Source: a virus
Virus record (IMG/VR): IMGVR_UViG_3300042691_030195
Span: 1 to 61,174 of that record
DNA: 61,174 bases
Reading direction: 5' to 3' (one strand)
This document shows, one piece after another, positions 27,301 to 35,652 of this stretch; the first letter of the stretch is position 1, and each line of letters begins with the position of its first letter. A program made the position numbers and the translations under genes. The notes beneath the pieces were generated by a model. The model was not told where the DNA came from, did no database searches, and saw nothing but the letters and a program-made list of their open reading frames with translations.

Positions 27301-28155
27301 GTGAAAATGGATACGCATTTTGATGAAATCTCTACCCGTTTGTTTTCTCCACGCCTGTGGAGGGGTTTTGGTTCTCCGGCAAACATGAATCCTTCGGGAA
27401 GTTCGTTTCAGACTCCAGTCGGCAACCCTGCCTTTGGATTTTTTGACGATTTCATGACGTTCAACGCAACATCTCTCGTCGGACCATACATGAACTTGCT
27501 GACAGCTGGTTGCACGGCTGCTTTGGCTGCTGACACGGCAACTGAAAAAGGCGTGCTCGCGTTGGCTGTGGATGGTGACGTAGCAAACGACGAAGCCATA
27601 ATCAAATGGGGCGGATTGGCAAGCGCGCCGTTCTTCCTCGCCAACAACGACTTGGCCTTTGAGTGTCGATTGTCAGTTTCGTCGATTGCGGCTGCAAAGT
27701 GGTCGTACGGAATTGGGCTTGGAGAGGCTAACATGATTGTCACGGACGGTTTTTTTGTTGACACGTCCGGAGCCTTAGCTGACAGAAACTTCGTTGGTTT
27801 CAACCACTTGGTAGCTGAAGGCGCGGCCATCGACGCTGCGTACAAGGCTGACGGACAGACCTATCAGGATGGGGCGACCAAGACGAAGCTGAACGCCTTG
27901 CATACAGCAGTGGCTTCTACTTATGTCAAGCTTGGTTTTCGCTACCGCGCTACTCCAAAGTCATTGGAGTTCTATGTCAACGGAAGGCTTGCAGGTGTTT
28001 CTTCGGCGCCAGCAAGGCTTACGTCATCTGAACTTGATGCTGCAACATTCCCTGATGACGTCTTTCTTGCTCCAATCGTCGGTATCAAGTGTATTGGAAC
28101 TCTTACTCCGTTGACCATCAACATGGATTGGTGGGCTTGTGCTCAGTACGAGTAG
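27301..28155 (+). CDS. Lectin-like capsid accessory (decoration/head-fibre) protein
   Basis: 284 residues, GTG start with AAGGAAAAA five bases upstream (an ATG two codons later is the alternative). After a short anchor it reads as a concanavalin/LamG-type jelly roll with strands such as FECRLSVSSIAAAKWSYGIG, LGFRYRATPKSLEFYVNG and LTINMDWWACAQYE. It likely decorates the capsid and may bind host glycans. It follows the capsid terminator and ends at two terminators, so it may be expressed by readthrough. Confidence 0.65.
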   Translation: MKMDTHFDEISTRLFSPRLWRGFGSPANMNPSGSSFQTPVGNPAFGFFDDFMTFNATSLVGPYMNLLTAGCTAALAADTATEKGVLALAVDGDVANDEAIIKWGGLASAPFFLANNDLAFECRLSVSSIAAAKWSYGIGLGEANMIVTDGFFVDTSGALADRNFVGFNHLVAEGAAIDAAYKADGQTYQDGATKTKLNALHTAVASTYVKLGFRYRATPKSLEFYVNGRLAGVSSAPARLTSSELDAATFPDDVFLAPIVGIKCIGTLTPLTINMDWWACAQYE

Positions 28156-28170
28156 CGTGAATTTCCTGCA

Positions 28171-28200
28171 AAGGGGTAGGCTGATCCTGCCCCTTTTCTT
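28171..28200 (+). terminator. Intrinsic terminator after the decoration gene
   Basis: AAGGGGTAGG (28171-28180) with CCTGCCCCTT (28186-28195), one mismatch, followed by TTCTT. Confidence 0.7.
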
Positions 28201-28233
28201 GAATTAAAAGCACGCTTTTGTTTCTTTTATTAG

Positions 28234-28265
28234 TCGCAACAAAACTCAATTTGTTGCGGCTTTTT
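28234..28265 (+). terminator. Second intrinsic terminator, overlapping a promoter
   Basis: CGCAACAAA (28235-28243) pairs with TTTGTTGCG (28250-28258); TTTTT follows after GC. The T-run supplies the first bases of the -35 box of the next promoter. Confidence 0.7.
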
Positions 28266-28293
28266 GACAGCGAGCCGTTCTTTTTGATAGAAT
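28264..28293 (+). promoter_or_regulatory. Promoter of the lysis and tail block
   Basis: TTGACA (28264-28269), 18 bases, TAGAAT (28288-28293), 42 bases before the holin-like gene. It separates the lysis/tail block from the capsid block. Confidence 0.7.
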
Positions 28294-28334
28294 TTGTCTG
28301 TTGAAAATCAACTCTAACAATGCGGGTCAGAGTC

Positions 28335-28508
28335 ATGTTTGATGGTTTATTGAAGTCAAAGCGTTTCTGGGCTATTGCAGCTTCCATCGCCGTTGTTGCG
28401 CTAAAGGATAAGGTTCCTTTGGACGAGCAACAAATCACTCAGCTTGTAATGGCGATTGGCGCCTGGGTGATTGGTGACTCACTTCGTTCTGTTTCACCAA
28501 AGGCGTAG
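28335..28508 (+). CDS. Holin-like small membrane protein
   Basis: 57 residues starting MFDGLLKSKRFWAIAASIAV; an earlier ATG at 28320 lacks a ribosome site. Two hydrophobic stretches (AIAASIAVVAL and ITQLVMAIGAWVIG) suggest two membrane segments. The opening FDGLLKSKRFW is one I recall in short phage membrane proteins placed with lysis or membrane functions. It would permeabilise the inner membrane if it is a holin. First gene after the promoter at 28264. Confidence 0.6.
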   Translation: MFDGLLKSKRFWAIAASIAVVALKDKVPLDEQQITQLVMAIGAWVIGDSLRSVSPKA

Positions 28509-28510
28509 TC

Positions 28511-28795
28511 ATGAGTCTTGGAGAGCGTTTTGATGCATTGCAAAAAAGACTCAGGTCTATTGCTGTTGAGGCTTACAATGAGGCAGACGGCGATATTGAG
28601 TCAGCAAGGCTTATTCTTCGCAAAAAGCGATTGGCTTATGGATTCGACATTGCTACGGCGATGTTGCTATTCCAGCTTGCCATGATGTTGTGGAAGTGGG
28701 CTAAAGACAACGGATATCTGACAGAGATTTCAGTTGTCGAGCAAGAAGGCGAGCCTAAGTTGTCTCTTCCGGAAGGATGGCACTCAGATGAGTGA
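28511..28795 (+). CDS. Membrane-associated protein, 94 aa
   Basis: Starts MSLGERFDALQKRLRSIAVE two bases after the holin-like gene. A charged N-terminal helix, then a hydrophobic segment (FDIATAMLLFQLAMMLWKWA) of about 20 residues, then a soluble tail. Single-pass topology is likely. Part of the putative lysis block. Confidence 0.6.
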   Translation: MSLGERFDALQKRLRSIAVEAYNEADGDIESARLILRKKRLAYGFDIATAMLLFQLAMMLWKWAKDNGYLTEISVVEQEGEPKLSLPEGWHSDE

Positions 28796-29156
28796 CAAGA
28801 TCAACACTGACCTGAACAAGTTGCTTCCTTGGGCGATTGTTGCCGTCCTTGGTTTTATGCTTTTGAAAAACAATCAGGTTGGATCTTCGGATGTCGAGAA
28901 AGCCACATCGCAAGTCTTTGTTGACATGCGGAAAGGCTACTCGGACGTCTTCAAGGAAGCTGCTTCAGAAGTCGAAGGTAAGAAAATCCAGACTGACAGG
29001 CAGCTTCTTGATTATGTAAAAGTGAGAATTGAAGAGGCTCGCAAGAAAGCGCAGATACCTTTCGATGCTGTTTGCGAGAAAGAGATTCCGGAATCTTTCC
29101 TTGGCAAGGAAGCCGAGGTCTCTTCTTTGCTTATGAGGATTTCCAAGTCATGGTAG
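28788..29156 (+). CDS. N-terminally anchored helical protein, 122 aa
   Basis: Starts MSDKINTDLNKLLPWAIVAV, with one hydrophobic span (LLPWAIVAVLGFMLL) near residues 11-25, then a long charged helical region (KATSQVFVDMRKGYSDVFKE). It resembles an anchored spanin-like or chaperone-like protein. Overlaps both neighbours. An earlier start at 28734 is out of frame with the upstream gene and lacks a site. Confidence 0.6.
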   Translation: MSDKINTDLNKLLPWAIVAVLGFMLLKNNQVGSSDVEKATSQVFVDMRKGYSDVFKEAASEVEGKKIQTDRQLLDYVKVRIEEARKKAQIPFDAVCEKEIPESFLGKEAEVSSLLMRISKSW

Positions 29157-30001
29157 ATCAATTTACTGGTTACGCCATCGAGAAAGAGCGAAGAAGCGAA
29201 CTGCGAGAAAGCGCGGTTACGTTTGAGGCTTTGCCGTATGGCGATCTTCCAGTAAGGGTTGATCCGCGTCAGTCTGCATTGGCATCTGTAGGCTGGTTGC
29301 GTGTGGAAGACCAGTTGCGCCAAGGATCGTGCCAAGGCCAAGCGTTGAGTGATTGCGTAGAGTTCTGCTACCCGCTGTTTTCAAACGGTCAAGTGATTCA
29401 GGTATCTCGCCAATACTGCTACATCAGATCACAGATGTTTGACAACATTCGAGGAGACAATGGAAGCACATTGAGCGGAGGGACCAAGGTTGCTCTCGAA
29501 GGTGTTCCTCTTGAGTCCGACGCGCCGTACAGGACGCAGTATCCTGGTTGGGATTACATCACAAATGAGATGCGAGAAAAGGCTGTTTACAAGTTGCGAT
29601 CGCATGCGGAGATCACAGGCGCAAAAAACGCTTTCTCGTTTCTTGGTTCTGGGCTTGGGATGATTCAGCTCGGATCACTCTGGAACGATTCGATGACTCC
29701 AGATAGATACGGATGCATTCGATCGTTCTCTGGAAGAAACGGTGGTGGTCATTCTTACGGACTTGTTGGATACGTCCCGGATGAGGATGTTCAGCAGAAG
29801 TCATCTACTGGTCGATGGGGTTTGTTAAAGAACAGTTGGAATGTGACATACGGCATAAACGGGTATGCCTACATAGACGAAAACGCTTTGAATGCGATAT
29901 TCAACAACTCATGGTCGTCAGCATACGGAAGAAGCGATATGGACGCGCCAAAGCCTCGTCCTATCCCGGTCGATTTTACGAAGGAATCGCTTTTATCATG
30001 A
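29150..30001 (+). CDS. Papain-like (C1) cysteine peptidase
   Basis: 283 residues starting MVDQFTGYAIEKERRSELRE, overlapping the upstream stop. The C1A triad is complete: oxyanion Gln55 and Cys61 in DQLRQGSCQGQA, His201 in GRNGGGHSYGLVGY, Asn228 in LLKNSWNVTYGINGYAYI. The region before the cysteine (VDPRQSALASVGWLRVEDQ) resembles papain family starts. No signal peptide is visible. In this block it could be the lysis enzyme or a virion maturation protease. Most phage endolysins use CHAP or NlpC folds, so a classical papain fold here is unusual. Confidence 0.8.
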   Translation: MVDQFTGYAIEKERRSELRESAVTFEALPYGDLPVRVDPRQSALASVGWLRVEDQLRQGSCQGQALSDCVEFCYPLFSNGQVIQVSRQYCYIRSQMFDNIRGDNGSTLSGGTKVALEGVPLESDAPYRTQYPGWDYITNEMREKAVYKLRSHAEITGAKNAFSFLGSGLGMIQLGSLWNDSMTPDRYGCIRSFSGRNGGGHSYGLVGYVPDEDVQQKSSTGRWGLLKNSWNVTYGINGYAYIDENALNAIFNNSWSSAYGRSDMDAPKPRPIPVDFTKESLLS

Positions 30002-30381
30002 AAGAGAGGAACGTCGTAATGCTAGCCGCCATTATATTTGCAGTTTGCATTCTTTTTTCTGGGCAATCAAAAGATAAGTCTGTTACGCATGAGGCGTCCG
30101 CATCGCAAGACTTAATTGCTGAGGTCGCCAGCGTGAAAGTTGTTCAGAAACCAAGCATTGTGATGCACTCGAGAGATAACTGTCCTCCATGTGATTCGTG
30201 GTGGTCTGTTGAGTGCCCTCGGTGGGAAGCCGTTGGGTGGTCAATTGATCGCGTCACTGATAACAGCACGACAAAATTAACGCCCTGGTACGAGATCCAT
30301 GATGGAGACGGTGATAAATTTGAGGTCATCGGTTATTTAACAACAGAAAAATTTCGGAAAGCAAAAGAAGGTGCGAAATGA
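29998..30381 (+). CDS. Exported or anchored thioredoxin-like protein (CPPC)
   Basis: 127 residues starting MKERNVVMLAAIIFAVCILF: a hydrophobic N-terminal segment, then a flexible linker and a thioredoxin-like strand-CPPC-helix (IVMHSRDNCPPCDSWWS) and a KLTPWYEIHDGDG segment like the cis-proline region. It probably sits on the periplasmic side. Coupled (ATGA) to the cysteine peptidase gene, so it may keep the peptidase thiol reduced or form disulfides, which is inference. Confidence 0.65.
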   Translation: MKERNVVMLAAIIFAVCILFSGQSKDKSVTHEASASQDLIAEVASVKVVQKPSIVMHSRDNCPPCDSWWSVECPRWEAVGWSIDRVTDNSTTKLTPWYEIHDGDGDKFEVIGYLTTEKFRKAKEGAK

Positions 30382-30575
30382 GTCAGGAGTCTTTGCTTGT
30401 GGTGTTCGGTGGGGCGGTAGTTTCGACTCTTGCTGGCTGTGTTGCTTTCCTTTTCACGATTTTTCACCGCGGGTATGATGATCTCAAAAAGCGTTGCGAG
30501 GCTTGCGAAGCGGATCGAGAACAACTGTGGAGAGAGTTGGCGTCTATAAAGGTCAAGCTAGGGGAAATGAGCTAA
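30378..30575 (+). CDS. Membrane plus coiled-coil protein (i-spanin-like)
   Basis: 65 residues starting MSQESLLVVFGGAVVSTLAG. One membrane span (about residues 5-27) followed by a coiled coil with a cysteine pair (LKKRCEACEADREQLWRELA). This topology is that of inner-membrane spanins and small Rz-like proteins. It overlaps the thioredoxin-like gene by ATGA and ends the lysis block. No matching outer-membrane lipoprotein partner was seen next to it. Confidence 0.6.
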   Translation: MSQESLLVVFGGAVVSTLAGCVAFLFTIFHRGYDDLKKRCEACEADREQLWRELASIKVKLGEMS

Positions 30576-30576
30576 A

Positions 30577-32280
30577 GTGGGTTTATCGGCGCTGCTATCA
30601 ACTCAAATCCTAGACAGTACGGCTACTGGTAGATCCGTGCTGACGGGTGCTAGCGCGTCTGCAATCAGGACGATCCTTGGGCTTGAGATCGACGTTGCGA
30701 AGACCTGGAACAATGCTCTGACTGTCTTCAATGGCATTGCGATTGACGTCACAGATACCGCATCCGATGCAAACTCGAATCTGTTTCACTTGAAAATTGG
30801 TGGAACGACCAAGCTCCGCATAGACAAGAACTCACGAATCTATGGGATCGACGGTGCGGTTACTTATCTCGCTCAGGTTGATACCTCGACTTGGGCGTTG
30901 TCTACCGCTGGCGTTGGTCATACTCCGAGGGCAACGCTAAAGCCTGGGAGTTTTCAACTTCCGTCCGATGGATGGCTAAGTTGGGCGGGCGGTTCGAACG
31001 GCAACGGCACGCAGGATACTTTCCTCCACCGTGATGCTGCGAATACTGTTGCTCTGCGTAACAGCACGAACGCTCAAACGTATCGCATCTATGGAACGTA
31101 CACAGACGCAAGCAACTACGAACGAGGGTTCTTGCAAGCCGACTCGAACGGTTTAACGCTTGGGCATGAATCACTCGGTACTGGGTCGAAGCGTTCGGTA
31201 AGAGTGCTAGGTCAATCGCTAGCAGGATCAGAAGCAGTTTCGGCATTCAATATCGTTCAGACCTGGAACACTTCTGGGACGCCTGCTGCGTTTCAAATGA
31301 CGCTCACCGATACGGCAAGCCATGCGAACAGCATGTTTGTTGATTGGTATATTGGTGCGACTCGGCAATTCGCCGTTACCAAAAGCGGTATAACGATGCT
31401 CGGTGGTCTTACGCTCAGTAACTCGATTGGAGGTTTCGGAAGCGCGACGACAAATTGGTGGTCAACGAATGGTTTGAATCTTGCGACGAACTCGTATCTG
31501 AGTATCAATGACGACGTTTACGTTCGTCGCGATGCTGCCGATACATGGGCGCAACGTAGAAGCACGAATCCACAAACGCATCGTATTTACAACACCTACA
31601 CGGACGCAAGCAACTATGAACGCGCTCGGCTAGGCTGGGAAACGAATCAGTTTGTGATCGGTTCCGAGGTTCTTGGTACTGGTACTGCTCGAACAGTTGC
31701 AATCGTTGGCGGTTCAGCAGGGACACAGGGTGTCATTAAAGCTCAAACAGGTGGAGCGTTCATTGGCGCGCAACTCAACTTGTCAAACAGTAGCAACGCG
31801 ACTGCATCGACTTCGCAGGTTGTTCTTTACACTCCTGCCTCGGGTCAACTCAGGATCACCAATGCGACCGCTGATGGATTCGACCGATTGATTCTCGGTC
31901 CGGCGACTTCATCGTTTCCAATGATGAAACGAAATGCGACAGCGATCAACTTCCGCTTGGGAGATGATACAGCGGACGCACCGATCACAGCGTCAACCGT
32001 AAGTGTCACTGACGATGCTTACGGCGCTGGGTGGAATGGTTCAACTCAAGTACCTACCAAGAATGCGGTCTACGATAAGATCGAATCTCTTGTAATCGGT
32101 GGTGGTGGTGGCTATGCGACCATCGAAGACGAAGGGACTGCGCTGACTCAGAGAACGGTACTCAACTTCGTTGGTTCTGGTGTCACGGTGACAGACGGTG
32201 GTACTGAAACGGTGGTAACGATTCCTGGTGGTGGTAGTGGTGGACTGTCTCGATACACAGCAATCGCGTTAGGGTGGTAG
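30577..32280 (+). CDS. Tail fibre protein
   Basis: 567 residues, GTG start. A modular beta-rich fibre: two repeats share the pattern FLHRDAANT...RIYGTYTDASNYERGF and VYVRRDAADTW...RIYNTYTDASNYERAR (about residues 145-195 and 310-360), and each is followed by a GTGxxRxV stretch. A glycine-rich hinge (VIGGGGGYATIEDEGTAL) precedes a C-terminal domain ending GGGSGGLSRYTAIALGW. I recall these modules from marine phage fibres. It should mediate host recognition. It starts immediately after the lysis block and couples to the next gene. Confidence 0.75.
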   Translation: MGLSALLSTQILDSTATGRSVLTGASASAIRTILGLEIDVAKTWNNALTVFNGIAIDVTDTASDANSNLFHLKIGGTTKLRIDKNSRIYGIDGAVTYLAQVDTSTWALSTAGVGHTPRATLKPGSFQLPSDGWLSWAGGSNGNGTQDTFLHRDAANTVALRNSTNAQTYRIYGTYTDASNYERGFLQADSNGLTLGHESLGTGSKRSVRVLGQSLAGSEAVSAFNIVQTWNTSGTPAAFQMTLTDTASHANSMFVDWYIGATRQFAVTKSGITMLGGLTLSNSIGGFGSATTNWWSTNGLNLATNSYLSINDDVYVRRDAADTWAQRRSTNPQTHRIYNTYTDASNYERARLGWETNQFVIGSEVLGTGTARTVAIVGGSAGTQGVIKAQTGGAFIGAQLNLSNSSNATASTSQVVLYTPASGQLRITNATADGFDRLILGPATSSFPMMKRNATAINFRLGDDTADAPITASTVSVTDDAYGAGWNGSTQVPTKNAVYDKIESLVIGGGGGYATIEDEGTALTQRTVLNFVGSGVTVTDGGTETVVTIPGGGSGGLSRYTAIALGW

Positions 32281-32283
32281 CAA

Positions 32284-32826
32284 ATGAAAATCCTGAACAG
32301 TTCCAGCTATACTTTCTCAGCATCCGGCAAGACGGTTACGCTTGCGGCGTTCGCAACCATTGGTCTTGGTCGTATACTTCTAATCAACAACGCGACTCGC
32401 GGCGTGGTGATCTTTGATCCATCGCAAACGACTACCAAGGGTACGCTTGCAGGATCAACGCTTACTCTCGACTTCGATACAACAAGTCACGCTGATACCG
32501 ATCAACTGTCGATCTTCTACGAGGACGCAAATGATCTAGCTGTCGCAGACAGCGAAGGACGGAACACTCTATCGCGTATTCTGCAGATGCTCATGGCTCC
32601 GCTCGGCTATGACAAGTCACAGCAACGACAGCGGGTTACAGGGGTAATTGAAAGCGGAACAGTGACCACGGTAACAACGGTGAGTACGGTTACTACTTGC
32701 TCGACCGTTACTACTTGCTCAACAGTTACGAACCTATCGCAAATCGACACGCTTCAAGGTCGTATTCAAGTCTACGGCGCGAACCTATCGGCGTGGTCCG
32801 ACTGCGTCCGAAGTCGCATTACCTAA
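32284..32826 (+). CDS. Fibre-associated beta protein with VTT repeats
   Basis: 180 residues starting MKILNSSSYTFSASGKTVTL. The N-terminal half resembles a small beta domain found after tail fibres, and residues about 120-155 are Val/Thr repeats (TVTTVSTVTTCSTVTTCSTV) with spaced cysteines. It probably extends or caps the fibre. Follows the fibre gene by three bases. Confidence 0.6.
   Translation: MKILNSSSYTFSASGKTVTLAAFATIGLGRILLINNATRGVVIFDPSQTTTKGTLAGSTLTLDFDTTSHADTDQLSIFYEDANDLAVADSEGRNTLSRILQMLMAPLGYDKSQQRQRVTGVIESGTVTTVTTVSTVTTCSTVTTCSTVTNLSQIDTLQGRIQVYGANLSAWSDCVRSRIT
32660..32735 (+). repeat. Short tandem repeat coding for VTT units
   Basis: Three tandem imperfect copies of a unit near 21 bases (with ACTTGC and GTTACTACTTGC stretches), giving the Val-Thr-Thr-Cys run of the gene at 32284. 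The copy number could vary by slippage. Confidence 0.6.
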
Positions 32827-32835
32827 AGGAAAATC

Positions 32836-34455
32836 ATGGCGAATACGTTTAAGAAAGTTATCGACCGATTGATGTGGGTGCAGGTTCCACCTTCGCCTAA
32901 TGCTCATGCCGCTGCAACGTCAATGTGTTCCGACTTGCGTTCGGATATTTCACGCAATCCATTTGTTTATCACTTGGTAGGTAGTGCAACATTGAATCGC
33001 TACAACATTGTCACGAAAGGATGGTCCTTTGCGGTAGCTCCGTCTCTGGCTGGTACTTTTGGTGCAGGTTCGGCGTCGGCTTTTGCGCCTTCTCTTGGGC
33101 TTGTTGGTACGATTGCTGCCGGTGCGACGACGACTTCTGTCACGCTTTCGACTGCGCTGCCTACTGCTGTCGGATTGAACATGCTGGCGAATCGTGGCGG
33201 TTCTGGCGAGTACGGGTTCAAGCTGCGAATTATCGATACCACGGCAGGGAAAACTGCTGAGAGATACATTACCGGCAATACTGCTGGAACGACGCCCACG
33301 ATCAACGTCCTATCCTCTTTCGGTTTCACTCCGTCGACAGGTTCTCGATACGAAATCATTGGTGGTCGCGTATTCATGCTTGGTGCTGGTACGGTTGCAG
33401 CAAATATCTGGAGATCGTTTGAAGTAGCAAGCAACACGCTTTCAACTGGGCTTTCGACGACCAACCTTCCTGCAACGATAGCGACCGACTCAGATATCAT
33501 GGTTCTTGATGAGCAGTACACTCCGTATGATTGCTCGCCTGGGGACGGTTTAATCAAAGGGGCGTACAACTACGATACGGGCCTAGTGTCTCGCTATGCT
33601 CTTGCTGCGACTGCTTCCGGTGCGTCTAGCTTGACGGGTCAAGCAACTTTAGGCGATGCTGTTGTTGCTGCAAACGAATACCGAAACTTTCAGATTCGCA
33701 TTGTTGAAGATGCGACGACGCCTGGATCAGTTGGTCAGCGAAGAATCATCGCATCGCACACCGCTGGTCCGTCTGCTGTTTACACTCTTGGTACTGCGTG
33801 GACAACTCAGCCCTCGTCGTCGGCAAAGTATGTTATCGAGTTACCAAACTTGATTCTCATGCGGTCTTCCGCGACTTCGACCGTTTACACTTACAACTAT
33901 GGCGATGCGACAGTCAACAACGGAACGAACAGCATAACTTCTGGGTCTTGGTCAACGACGTACTTCGGCGCGGCTCCCGCTGCTGGTGCGGCCTCTGGAA
34001 TGTGGCTACCGTCTTGGGGCATTCGGCCTGACGCTGCGAGGAATGCTCGGCAATCGTTTTGCTACTTCTTCCGTGGAGGTGCGGCGACTCTTGACGTTCT
34101 CGACATTGCTGGCGGAACAACTGGATCATGGACTGGTGCTATCACTTACGATGGTTCCCCTGGTGCGTTTCCGGCAACAGGATCATGTGGGGCATATTCA
34201 CCATTCGAGAATGAAGGTCGAATGTTCTACCTGAATTTGTACGTTGCCTCGGCAGTCAATCAAATGTTCCGATTCGATGTTCAGAATCGCGTCCTTTCTC
34301 CGTTCACTCCGACCGATTTCTTGCAGTCTGGAACAGCATCGCTTGGGAAACGGATTGCATGTTATGCCGCGCTCGATGGCACGGACACCTATGATGTTGT
34401 GTTGCTGAACTCACATCTTTCTACTGTCTGTCAAGAAATGGTGGTGCTGGTATGA
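32836..34455 (+). CDS. Large tail protein, beta-rich
   Basis: 539 residues starting MANTFKKVIDRLMWVQVPPS. Rich in Ser/Thr/Gly/Ala with repeating strand blocks of about 60 residues (for example GLVGTIAAGATTTSVTLSTA and ATLGDAVVAANEYRNFQIRI), ending in a compact DTYDVVLLNSHLSTVCQEMV. The style suggests a beta-helix or propeller of the tail or fibre. No catalytic motif seen. Confidence 0.6.
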   Translation: MANTFKKVIDRLMWVQVPPSPNAHAAATSMCSDLRSDISRNPFVYHLVGSATLNRYNIVTKGWSFAVAPSLAGTFGAGSASAFAPSLGLVGTIAAGATTTSVTLSTALPTAVGLNMLANRGGSGEYGFKLRIIDTTAGKTAERYITGNTAGTTPTINVLSSFGFTPSTGSRYEIIGGRVFMLGAGTVAANIWRSFEVASNTLSTGLSTTNLPATIATDSDIMVLDEQYTPYDCSPGDGLIKGAYNYDTGLVSRYALAATASGASSLTGQATLGDAVVAANEYRNFQIRIVEDATTPGSVGQRRIIASHTAGPSAVYTLGTAWTTQPSSSAKYVIELPNLILMRSSATSTVYTYNYGDATVNNGTNSITSGSWSTTYFGAAPAAGAASGMWLPSWGIRPDAARNARQSFCYFFRGGAATLDVLDIAGGTTGSWTGAITYDGSPGAFPATGSCGAYSPFENEGRMFYLNLYVASAVNQMFRFDVQNRVLSPFTPTDFLQSGTASLGKRIACYAALDGTDTYDVVLLNSHLSTVCQEMVVLV

Positions 34456-34616
34456 CGATTGACGATCTTATTATGCTGGTATCAAACAAGTTGACCGCGC
34501 TTAACTCGATGCTTGCTACGGCGACGATCAATGGCGACATTGCTGAAGTTGTTCGCTTGCAAAGCGATATCGAAAACACGACCATGACTCTTACTCAACT
34601 GAGGACGCTGCAATGA
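34452..34616 (+). CDS. Small helical tail-region protein (54 aa)
   Basis: Frame MTIDDLIMLVSNKLTALNSM, then IAEVVRLQSDIENTTMTLTQ, helical with regular hydrophobic spacing. Its start overlaps the upstream stop and its stop overlaps the downstream start (ATGA), so it is likely real although below usual length limits. Possibly a tail assembly chaperone or fibre subunit. Confidence 0.55.
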   Translation: MTIDDLIMLVSNKLTALNSMLATATINGDIAEVVRLQSDIENTTMTLTQLRTLQ

Positions 34617-34903
34617 TTGACCTAACCAAGCTCACGCAAGAACAGCGTTGGGGACTTGCGTATGCGAACAAGCTAGCCAACGAAGCAACTGCCTTGAGTG
34701 GCGATCAAGAGAATCCTGTTCCTGCGCTGACCGATGGGCAGTATGCTGAAAAGGTGTTTCGTGCTGCATGCGATTCGTATTATGCGAACCTTATTGCATT
34801 CAAGAAAAAGTTGGCGATGGAAGTCGTTGATTCGCTCTCACCCGCGCAACAAGATGCGTTGCTGGCTCAACTCAATGTTCCTGACGTCCTTCCTGCAAAT
34901 TAA
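34613..34903 (+). CDS. Helical tail-region protein, 96 aa
   Basis: Starts MIDLTKLTQEQRWGLAYANK and is almost entirely helical (ATALSGDQENPVPALTDGQY loop, then AMEVVDSLSPAQQDALLAQL). Coupled to its neighbours by ATGA. It may be a small assembly protein; no family recognised. Confidence 0.55.
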   Translation: MIDLTKLTQEQRWGLAYANKLANEATALSGDQENPVPALTDGQYAEKVFRAACDSYYANLIAFKKKLAMEVVDSLSPAQQDALLAQLNVPDVLPAN

Positions 34904-34905
34904 CT

Positions 34906-35070
34906 ATGAACCTTGAAATTACCCAACAAGAGCAACAGCAACTTCTTGCTTGCATCGAATCGGCGATCAAGTCTGCTCCAAGTAGCTTGCAAGCGGCGGC
35001 GTTGCTTCTTCCTCTTGCTCAACGCATTAGCGAACTAAGGGAACAAGATGCCAGCGACTCAGACGGTTGA
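34906..35070 (+). CDS. Small helical protein (54 aa)
   Basis: Frame MNLEITQQEQQQLLACIESA, then LQAAALLLPLAQRISELREQ, ending in an overlap of 23 bases with the next gene. The helical hydrophobic stretch and overlap support it, but it is the weakest of the tail-region small genes. Role unknown. Confidence 0.45.
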   Translation: MNLEITQQEQQQLLACIESAIKSAPSSLQAAALLLPLAQRISELREQDASDSDG

Positions 35071-35650
35071 ATTTTTTGCAGCACCAGGGCAAACAGTCGT
35101 TGCGAAGCTTTTTGCTCCCGCTAGCGATACCGAAATAGCGTCCGTTACTGCCACCGAAGCGACGAATCGCAAGGGTGTGTATCAAGCAATTTATACGGAT
35201 GTTCCGGCTGCAACATATCGCATTCTTGCGTTGGTTGGTTCTATTCCTGTTGCTTCGTGGTGGGTCGATTTGCTGCTTTCAACCGCAACGTTTCAGAGCT
35301 ACGAGATACCTGCAAGCGTCGTAACTTCAGGTGTTTACAGTGCTATGCCAAGCGCTGGGTGGCCTAACGGATCTTTTGGTGATCGACTTCTCGTCACTGC
35401 GACAAACCAAAGAACTGTGTCGGTAACTGGTGCGAATCATATTGCTGCAGACGTTCACGAGCTCCAGCCTGGGGTAATCACTGATGCTGATTTTGCTGTA
35501 GGTTCTACTTATGCAAAACTAAGCAGTATGATTGAAGACAACGGATCTGGGCAGTTCAGGTTCGACACGATCGCATTGTCTATGGGTGCTGGTGGAGGTG
35601 GTGGAACAGTAAATATCGTAGTTGAAGACAGAAGCATAACCTTGGAGTAA
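35048..35650 (+). CDS. Tail protein with Ig-like N-terminus
   Basis: 200 residues starting MPATQTVEFFAAPGQTVVAK. The first 80 residues have beta-sandwich spacing (VVAKLFAPASDTEIASVTAT and GVYQAIYTDVPAATYRILAL) typical of Ig-like domains added to tail parts. The C-terminal part has helices and a GGGGGTVNIVVEDRSI tail. It probably decorates or connects the tail. Two bases separate it from the adaptor gene. Confidence 0.6.
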   Translation: MPATQTVEFFAAPGQTVVAKLFAPASDTEIASVTATEATNRKGVYQAIYTDVPAATYRILALVGSIPVASWWVDLLLSTATFQSYEIPASVVTSGVYSAMPSAGWPNGSFGDRLLVTATNQRTVSVTGANHIAADVHELQPGVITDADFAVGSTYAKLSSMIEDNGSGQFRFDTIALSMGAGGGGGTVNIVVEDRSITLE

Positions 35651-35652
35651 TC

